This document shows, piece by piece, positions 57,098 through 64,000 of a DNA stretch of 64,000 nt (its first letter is position 1; the number at the start of each line of letters is the position of its first letter). The translations under genes and the position numbers were made by a program. This DNA is from Verticillium longisporum (Eukaryota; Ascomycota; Sordariomycetes; Glomerellales; Plectosphaerellaceae). The stretch spans positions 62,001-126,000 of the forward strand of contig JAETXT010000013.1 of assembly GCA_019188255.1 (NCBI GenBank). The letters run 5' to 3'. Under the pieces are notes generated by a model, which saw nothing but the letters and a program-made list of their open reading frames with translations, was not told the origin of the DNA and ran no database searches.

Positions 57098-58366
57098 ATG
57101 GACGATCAGTTTGGCGGTCGTACCGACGACGATTTGTTCTCCGACGACTTCGAGCCCCTCACCAATGCTGTCACCGAGGTCCCTCCGTCGCTCGCGCCCG
57201 TAACAGCACCAGCACTAGCTGCGCCTCCGACCGAGGCCGTCGAGATTCCTGCTGGGAAGCCCGAGAGGTCATCGGCGCCTGCACCCAACAAGGCGAAACC
57301 TGCGGTCAAAGGCTTGGCGTACTCAAAGTACAGCGACAAGCCTGCCCCGCGCCCTCCACTTCAGCCTGCCGCCAATAGCCCTTCAAACGCCAGCAAACCG
57401 AGCACACACCAGAAGCCGGCCACAAACCCGCCGGCAGCCAGCCAGCCGACGGCAAGCCAAGAAGCTCCAAACCAGGAGGCCACCAGCCCGAGCCCCGCGG
57501 CCCAGCAAGGCGGCACGAGCAATCACACGGCACCGCCTCCGTTCGCTCCCACTGGGCCCAGCGCAGGACCAAACGCGCCGCGCGCGGGCAAAAAGACATC
57601 CGGAGCAGCGCTACCGGGCCAGAACACGGCGCTCAAGTCGGAATCGCGCATCAAGTCGGGGGCCAACCCGCGGACAAAACTCACCGAGGGCGAGTTGACC
57701 GAGAGACTGGAGAAGATGGCAATCCTGAGTGCCGAGAAGGCGCGCAAGCATGAACTGTCCGAGGCCGACGAACGAACCCACGCCGCTGCTTACGCCCACG
57801 GTATGGAGGAGGCAAAGAAAAAGAAGGCCGCCGAGGCTGAGCGGAGGAAACGTGGGGAGGAGGAGCGGCGGCGGATGGATGCTGAACGAGCCAAGAACCG
57901 CGAGCGAAAGCTCAAAGCCATGGAAAATAAGACGGGCGGCTGGGACCAAGGCAAGATTGAAGAACAGGAGCAGGACAGGGAGTTTCGAGGCGCGCATGGC
58001 GGAATCCGTGGCGCAAGGGGGGCGGATTCTCTGGCGGGGAGCCGCTATGCCAGGAACAATGTCGACCAAGGAGCGGGCGATCTTGCTGGCGATGAAAATT
58101 ACCGGGGCCGCGGACGAGGGAGAGGACGTGGCGGCTCCAATCGCGGGCGGGGAGGTCGAGGCGGCAATCTTAACGGGCGTGATGGGGCCGGCGCGTCGGC
58201 GAGCACTCCCTCCCAGGCGACGAACAAGCCCGTTCTGAACACGGCGGACTTCCCGGCGCTTCCATCTGTGGATTCCAAGTTCTCGCCCGATTCCCCGACG
58301 GGCCCTCTTAACTGGGGGGAAGAGATGGAGTCTCTGGATGCTAAGCTGGCAGGCAAGGACCAGTAG
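57098..58366 (+). CDS. RGG-rich putative RNA-binding protein
   Basis: Start MDDQFGGRTDDDLFSDDFEPL at 57098, 422 residues in one exon. Residues 30-200 are Pro/Ala/Ser/Asn-rich and disordered. A charged coiled coil (about 205-290; KLTEGELTERLEKMAILSAE, then KKKKAAEAERRKR) leads to TGGWDQGKIEEQEQDREFRG. An RGG region (RGRGRGRGRGGSNRGRGGRGG) lies near 340-362. The C-terminus has VLNTADFPALPS, a short motif seen at the ends of several RNA-associated proteins, and LNWGEEMESLDAKLA. Binding to RNA or ribosomes is inferred from composition only; I cannot name the family. Confidence 0.75.
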   Translation: MDDQFGGRTDDDLFSDDFEPLTNAVTEVPPSLAPVTAPALAAPPTEAVEIPAGKPERSSAPAPNKAKPAVKGLAYSKYSDKPAPRPPLQPAANSPSNASKPSTHQKPATNPPAASQPTASQEAPNQEATSPSPAAQQGGTSNHTAPPPFAPTGPSAGPNAPRAGKKTSGAALPGQNTALKSESRIKSGANPRTKLTEGELTERLEKMAILSAEKARKHELSEADERTHAAAYAHGMEEAKKKKAAEAERRKRGEEERRRMDAERAKNRERKLKAMENKTGGWDQGKIEEQEQDREFRGAHGGIRGARGADSLAGSRYARNNVDQGAGDLAGDENYRGRGRGRGRGGSNRGRGGRGGNLNGRDGAGASASTPSQATNKPVLNTADFPALPSVDSKFSPDSPTGPLNWGEEMESLDAKLAGKDQ

Positions 58367-59700
58367 GGCTTGGCTTGGGACCGAAGTACCACCGCTATCG
58401 TTGTCAAGATTTCTGCGCCCGAATTTAAGATGCCATCTATCCAAGATTGTTACGTTCAGATACCTCAGCATCATTGTCAGCCCAGGAGTTCAATTCGATG
58501 GGGTTTGCAGCGTCAGCTTTCTCCAACGAGCCATCGTTCAAGGACAGCCCAGGAAGTCTACCTGAATCCGGGAACTGATGCTCCAGGCTTTTCACTAGCT
58601 TGTCAGCGGAAATCTTGGCTGCACGGTTTATAATCTGTGTCGTTCTTATGCCGTAAAAGAGCGAAGAAGTTAATTACAGAGGCGTGCGGCCGTGCTGGTG
58701 ATCGTACACAGCCTCATAAGCACAACAACGCGATTGATCATTGTGAAACAAAACATCAAGGGCCTGGCAGGCAACGAAGTCCAAGGAACGAGGCGATGTG
58801 CAGCTTTCCAATGCAAGTGGATTCTAATCTACTAGAACTCTGCCGCACAATGGCTAGGCTACTGACCATAACGATATTGTGCGAACCTTGCAGACGCGTG
58901 GCAAGGCAGCGCATTTGTTATACTGGCGCCAGACTAAAGTCATCGGCAAACAACAACTTACCTATCACAATGGCAAGCGTAGCGTTAAGACACATGTACT
59001 GTACAATAGCCTGATGGAGTACTTGTAGTGTCGCCGAGAGAACTGCCTATGCAACAAGGAGTCGCCCAAGTCTTGAGACTTCTCGGTCCATCATACACTG
59101 CCTCTTGGCAAACGACCGCTCAGAAAACACGATAACATGTGCCCTTCAGTATTTGTAGGTGCTTTTCGTCAGATGATTTCTCAGGCTCAACAATAGCACG
59201 CAAACCTTACCACCCGAGTCAATGGCATCGCTACCAGGCTTCACTAATCAGCCGTGATGCTGTCCTCGGTCAAGGGTAAGGAGGTGGCGTAAGCTGGTCG
59301 GCTACGATAGTCTTCACAGACGCCGCCGCTAGAAGTAACATATCGTTCACGATTCGAGCTGTGAGTGCCCAGAGCATGTGCAGTTTACGCTTCACTAGAG
59401 CAGTCAGTGGTGAGCCGCGCGCTGATAGTAGATTGGTATCATTGGGTGTTCTAACCTCTCATCGCGACGTACGATGACGCCCGCTGCCTCCACGATTGAC
59501 CAGAAGGCGACCCCTCTGGAAAGGCCATCCGAACATGCAGGCATCATCTTAGGCCACTCTTCAGCCAATTGAGACGTTTCCCTGCTGCCGTGCGGTATCC
59601 TCCGACATGTCGTTGTCGTGGTCTTTTCGCGCCCACTCCGCGTTGTATCGACGACGGAATGGCTTTGATGGGGCTTCAACTTTGTCACCCCGGAGTCGCA
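58367..59700. other. Convergent intergenic region
   Basis: 1.3 kb between the RGG-protein stop and the LUC7 stop. I see no gene or clear repeat. Confidence 0.45.
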
Positions 59701-60576
59701 TTACCAGCCGCCGCGGTATCCGCCCCTTCCTCGTCCGCGATAGCCGCCGCCGCCTCCCCGTGAGCCCCTCGGGCCGCCAGGGCCCATGCCGTCGTCTTCC
59801 ATTGGGGGCGCACGCATACGGCCGCGCATCTCTTTGGGAAATGCATCGAATGTTTTCCTCATTTGCGCATATCCCAAGTGCATCTTGCCATAGAAGTGAT
59901 CTGCCAGGCGACGGTCGTTGTCGAGACGGCTGAGATAGGCACCGCAAACGTCGCAGACCTGCAGTTTTTGATGACCTGAAGGTCCAGAGGTGTCGGAGAG
60001 TTCTTTGAGCTCGCGCTCGCGGTCTAGCTTCGTCTGTTGTGCTTGGCGGACACGATAGTATTCGTCCACGGCGCGAGAGACTTCGCCCATCTCGCCCAAG
60101 ATTTCGACTTCCAAGAGGCCGTTGTTTATGCTGGAGCTAAGCTCCGAAATTCCCTTGAGCTGGGAAAGGCGTACTGTTAGCTGATTGAGGCGGTCGCAAT
60201 GGGCAAAGGGTAATCATACCAATACGTTTGTTTGCCTGATCTCGTCGGGCGTCTTTTCCAACCTCCTCTGTGCCGCGTCTATCCTGCGGTTGCAGTCATC
60301 GATGTACTTTTGTAGATCACGCATGTAATCGTAGTCGAAGCCATATCTTTGTTTCTCCTTTTCGGTCAAGGCGTCGTACTCGGCCTTCAGGGCCTCTGAA
60401 TGCACCCGCGGACACGCGCCTAGGTCTTGCTTCGTGTTTGTGAAGAGATCGTGTGGACAAGTGCCGGCGATGAAGGAGCGGCAGACCTTGGGGTCCGTCA
60501 TGGAAAGCTGGGCGGCGCGAGTCGCCGCTGAGCCGCCCATGAGCTGCTCGAGCAGCTTCCGTTGTTCGGCGGCCAT
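59701..60576 (-). CDS. LUC7: U1 snRNP-associated protein Luc7
   Basis: Two exons (60576-60220, 60159-59701) around a 60-bp phase-0 intron give 271 residues. MAAEQRKLLEQLMGGSAA opens the Luc7 domain. The first zinc finger (CRSFIAGTCPHDLF..CPRVHSEALKAEYD) is CCCH; the second (QVCDVCGAYL..DHFYGKMHLGY) is C2H2-like. QTNVLLKGISELSSSINNGL crosses the splice; an alternative donor two codons earlier would delete V-L and is rejected. The tail is short and RGG-rich. Luc7 stabilises U1 snRNP on 5' splice sites. The protein N-terminus is fixed by homology, as the frame is open further 5'. Confidence 0.93.
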
Positions 60577-60951
60577 GTTACTTGATGGTGTACAGGCGCA
60601 AAATGTTACCTCTGGATCGATCAAGTGGCGGGAATCTGTCGACGGCGCTGACGGGTGTATCGATTGAAGTAGGCGGCATGGCCAGGGATGCGGGAGCTCC
60701 TGTTGTGAGGATCTGCGGGTTCGCAAAAAAGGATTATCTAATCGAGTTCTGCCGTGTCCTACCGCCTCGTACCTAGCTTAGATACCTAGGTACCTACAGT
60801 ACCAGGTACCTAGGTAGGTGGTCGCCCCCTGGTGGACTGGCAGGGGTCCCGCCTCAAGCCAGCGCGCGACGGGACACGATGCTCGACGTCAGGGAGCTGC
60901 AGTTCGACAATCCCACCACGATCAACCAACGTTCGCTGGGGATCTAACACG
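60577..60951. promoter_or_regulatory. Divergent promoter LUC7 / GPI16 with a 12-bp inverted repeat
   Basis: The two genes diverge across 375 bp. Arms ACCTAGGTACCT (60784-60795) and AGGTACCTAGGT (60804-60815) pair perfectly over an 8-base loop, and more TAGGT copies flank them. Confidence 0.55.
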
Positions 60952-62741
60952 ATGCGTCCGCTTCCAGTGCTGCTTCTTTCTGCCTTATCTTACTGCGTTT
61001 CTGCAGCAGACTACCATGAGCAATTGAATCTTCGACCACTGCCGCTTTCCGCCCTGCTGGCCAGCTTCAACTTTCGTTCAAACTCGACACTCCACGACTT
61101 TGAGTCCCAGAACTTTGGTCACTTTCCCCGGTCGCTCGGGCAAATTCTTCAACATGCTGGCACAAAAGAGCTGCACTTGAGATTCAGCTTGGGACGATGG
61201 GACGCCGAGAGTTGGGGCGCTCGACCATGGGAGGGCCAGCGAGAAGGTGGCACAGGTGTTGAGCTATGGGCCTGGCTGGACGCACGTTCTGACGAAGAGT
61301 ACGAGTATCTGCCCAAGACTCGACATATCACAATAGCTAACCACGACACCACAGGGCCGACGAGAAGTGGCTGATTCTTACGAACGCACTGTCTGGGCTG
61401 TTTTGCGCCTCCCTCAACTTTGTCGATGTCACACGAACTACCCGGCCTGTCATGTCTTTCCAACCAGAGGGCCACCACTCGAGGGACTCCATCCCGAATC
61501 TTCGGCTGCTACATGGTGTACTTCCAAAGGAAGTCGTCTGCACGGAGAATCTGACACCGTTTCTGAAGTTGCTGCCATGCAAAGGTAAGGCTGGTGTGTC
61601 GAGCCTGCTTGACGGCCACAAGCTGTTTGACTCTAGCTTTCAGAGCATGGCCATAGATGTTCGCCCGCTGTGCCCTGAAAATGGCGAATGCGTGCTGGAG
61701 ATTGAGCAAACCATCGATATGGTTCTCGACGTCGAGCGCTCCAAGCGTCCGCAGGGAAATCCTATTCCCCGCCCTCCCCCGAGCCAAGATCTAAAGTGCG
61801 ACGCGTCAAAACCCTACCATGCCGATAACACCTGCTTTCCCATTAGCCATGCCTCTGGCCAAGAATGGCATCTTTCACACATTTTTGGACGGCCCATTAC
61901 CGGCACGTGTCCGTTGGCCGATCCAGAAAGTGCCCCGGTCTGCATAGAGGTCCCTGAGTCCAGGAGCGTCTACACCTCGGGCGGGGTTTACGAGACGAAA
62001 AACCCAAATGGCGTCTCCCGTTGTTTTACGTTCGACGTCAACGGCGAGTTCGACATTATACTGCCAGCCCTGGATGCCGAAGCGACCGCCATAGCACCAG
62101 CCGAGCTGGTCGACGCGCCTACCCCTCTAATATACGCCGAAAGGTCCTTGATGGGATACGGACAAGAGCGTGGCGGCGTTCAGGCTATCCTGACGAATCC
62201 AAGCCCCGATACAGAGGTAGAATTCATCTACATGGAGTCGCTACCTTGGTTTATGAGGGTGTATCTTCACACGCTCGAAACTCGCATCAATGGAAACATT
62301 AACCAGCAAGCGTCCATCATTGAGCAAGTTTTCTACCGCCCAGCCATCGACCGCGCAAGGGGCACTCAGCTGGAGTTGCGCATGCGAATTCCACCTGATT
62401 CGACGGTGTTCTTGACGTACGAATTCGAAAAGACCATTCTTCGCTACACCGAGTACCCGCCAGATGCGAACCGCGGTTTCGACGTTGCCGCAGCTGTCAT
62501 CACGACTATCAGCCCTCGCGTCCAGAGCGTGCGAACCACCACGTTGCTCCTCAACTTGCCAGTACCGGTCTTTAGCATGCCTTACTTTGTTAGCATCATC
62601 TCATCAACGGCCATTGCGCTTGCATTTGGTGGCCTGTACAACATTCTGGTCCGACGGCTCGTTGCCGCCGATGAGGCCCCGAGCCCGCTTGCTCGGGCAA
62701 AATTGGGAAAGCTTCTTGCAAGGTTCAGGTCCAGGAAGTGA
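60952..62741 (+). CDS. GPI16: GPI transamidase subunit Gpi16 (PIG-T)
   Basis: Two exons (60952-61298, 61355-62741) around a 56-bp phase-2 intron give 577 residues. A signal peptide (MRPLPVLLLSALSYCVSA) is followed by DYHEQLNLRPLPLSALLASF and FPRSLGQIL, characteristic of PIG-T. NALSGLFCASLNFVD, PKEVVCTENLTPFLKLLPCKGKAG, SRCFTFDVN and ESLPWFMRVYLHTL follow. One transmembrane helix near the end (about 535-558) and a short basic cytosolic tail make it a type I ER membrane protein. Gpi16 is held to the catalytic Gpi8 through a disulphide in the complex that attaches GPI to proteins such as the one at 3.6-4.3 kb. CTENLTPF contains the Cys commonly assigned to that bond. Confidence 0.95.
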
Positions 62742-63583
62742 GTGCGTGTTGACATCAATGTAAAATGACGTTCACCTTTGAGCCCCCGTTGGTGACCTTT
62801 ACTTCAGTGCCGCTGCCTGAGCGATCGATCCGAACCAGCAGACTTGCTCCACTGCAGTCGACGTTTTGAACCTGATAGACGTGGCTTCCTGTACCCATCG
62901 TAGCCCGCTGGTCGAAAGATGTCCCGCATCGAAGCCAATTGCACTCAGACTTGGCCTTTAAACACCGCGCTGCTTACGACTGCTCGTGAATCAGTGCAGT
63001 CAATACCATGTCGTAAAGCATAGCGGGTTCGCCACGCCTATCACCTACGGTCCAGTACATACATGCCGCCATCCACAGTCAGGCCACCTGCATGCTGGAA
63101 ACGCCTAGGGAGCCAATGGTTCTACCGCAAAACACGATCCCATCCCCGTCTCAAGCACAACATTCGGTCGACCGCGTCCGGACTACAGATTTGGCTGTCG
63201 AGCAACAATCAGCAGAAACTTGTGAAACCACGAGAGGACGTCCTGCTTCCTTCCTGATTGCCTCCGACCTAAGAAGGCTCTGTTGTCGCTGGACACAAGC
63301 GTACGATTTTGTCTTGGGTGCAACCCGATGAGCTTGCCCGTTCCCATGTACCACATGGATTCAACCTTGTCCCAACAATGGTGTCCACGGCGGTTACCCG
63401 GACACCTTACAACTCACTGAATCCGGCGCTGCATGGCTTGTCTGACGTTGCATACCGCCATTCAGGCGCTGCTGGCATGGATTCTCGACAGGTCGGCTTC
63501 TGCTGGCATTAAATAGCGTAATATTACCATTGATCTTGCCCGTCGTTTTTGGCACTCCTCTTCAAGCTCCCAGAGGCAGAAGA
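62742..63583. other. Region between GPI16 and the protease gene
   Basis: 840 bp between two plus-strand genes. No convincing gene is seen. It should hold the protease promoter. Confidence 0.4.
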
Positions 63584-64000
63584 ATGAGTTGGCGAATCAT
63601 GCAACCCGTTCACTTACTACTGGGACTCGTGTTGAGTTCGACGGCGGGTCTTGGGCAACAGACAGATGGCGGATTGGGGACGAGGCCTGGCTCCTTAGAG
63701 ACCAATCGGTACATCGTCGAGTTTGCCAAGGTGTCTTATTTCCATTGCAATTGCTGCAAATGGTGCATCAGCTAACATCAATCTCAGGAGTCCGACTTTG
63801 ATTATGTGAAAACGAGTATCGAGTCTCGTATTGGAAACAAAATCGTCAAGTCGTTCAAAGGAGACATCTTCAAGGGCATCAGCATCGAGACATCTGTCGA
63901 GAACGCAGAATCCCTGCACATGATACGAAATGTGGCCAATGTCTGGCGATCCAAGACGGTCCAGCTCGATCCTGCTATAGACAAACAGGACCAACCCGAC
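63584..64000 (+). CDS. Secreted subtilisin-like protease, N-terminal part (3' partial)
   Basis: Exon 1 (63584-63730) encodes a signal peptide (MSWRIMQPVHLLLGLVLSSTAGL) and ETNRYIVEFAK, the opening strand of an inhibitor-I9 propeptide. A 57-bp intron with CTAAC branch leads in phase 0 to ESDFDYVKTSIESRIGNK and IFKGISIETSVENAESLHMI, the rest of that propeptide fold. The frame then stays open to the right edge, so the catalytic Asp-His-Ser domain is outside the window. The I9 pattern is shared by subtilases of several classes, including large vpr-like enzymes. The protease call rests on the propeptide alone. ATG 63599 is an alternative start. Confidence 0.6.

Noticed and set aside
1..64000. CRISPR arrays, bacterial operons, rRNA genes, intact transposons
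   Set aside because: Nothing with the required repeats or protein families was seen, and the sequence is plainly eukaryotic.

Overview
The window is nuclear DNA of a filamentous ascomycete, most likely a sordariomycete and perhaps Hypocreales (order level is inference). The genes are eukaryotic and widely spaced. Introns are mostly 50-110 bp with GT..AG ends and CTRAY-type branch sites. Protein families are typically fungal (ferricrocin-type NRPS, SidA, Bye1, Med7, Luc7, Gpi16).

Layout. 1-5 kb: the 3' end of an M20 peptidase (Dug2-like), an Ntn-hydrolase asparaginase/isoaspartyl peptidase, Tim17, and a small GPI-anchored cysteine-containing cell-surface protein. 5-26.5 kb: an intracellular-siderophore locus. 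A giant NRPS gene (minus strand, about 4,900 residues after joining five exons, order A-T-C-A-T-C-T-C-A-T-C-T-C-T-C) is transcribed away from an L-ornithine N5-monooxygenase gene (sidA). Between them is a 4.7 kb shared upstream region with three exact ATCWGATAA sites, the site type bound by iron-responsive GATA repressors. SidA would make N5-hydroxyornithine, and the NRPS would join acylated hydroxyornithines with Gly/Ser-type residues into a ferricrocin-type siderophore. 27-48.8 kb: housekeeping genes, namely a Nudix/eIF2B-like fusion, a cytochrome b561-domain protein, a WW/FF splicing-type protein, a PAP2 lipid phosphatase, proteasome alpha subunit Pre9, Bye1 (PHD-TFIIS-SPOC), Med7, a ZNF830-like protein, a repetitive secreted protein, an Ego1/LAMTOR1-like lipidated adaptor and a small cysteine-rich fungal protein. 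48.8-55.5 kb is gene-poor. 55.5-64 kb: an F-box protein, an RGG-rich protein, Luc7, Gpi16 and the start of a subtilisin-like protease cut by the window edge.

Main observations. sidA carries an in-frame TGA where a conserved Trp is expected, and its N-terminal frame is split at a C7 run. BYE1 is split at a C6 run. The 3' end of the Nudix/eIF2B gene is tandemly duplicated with 13- and 25-base poly-C tails. Homopolymer sequence error could explain the two frame splits but not the sidA TGA. The NRPS shows no break apart from its introns. I did not find a clearly new biological system; the most consequential signal is the broken sidA facing an intact NRPS.
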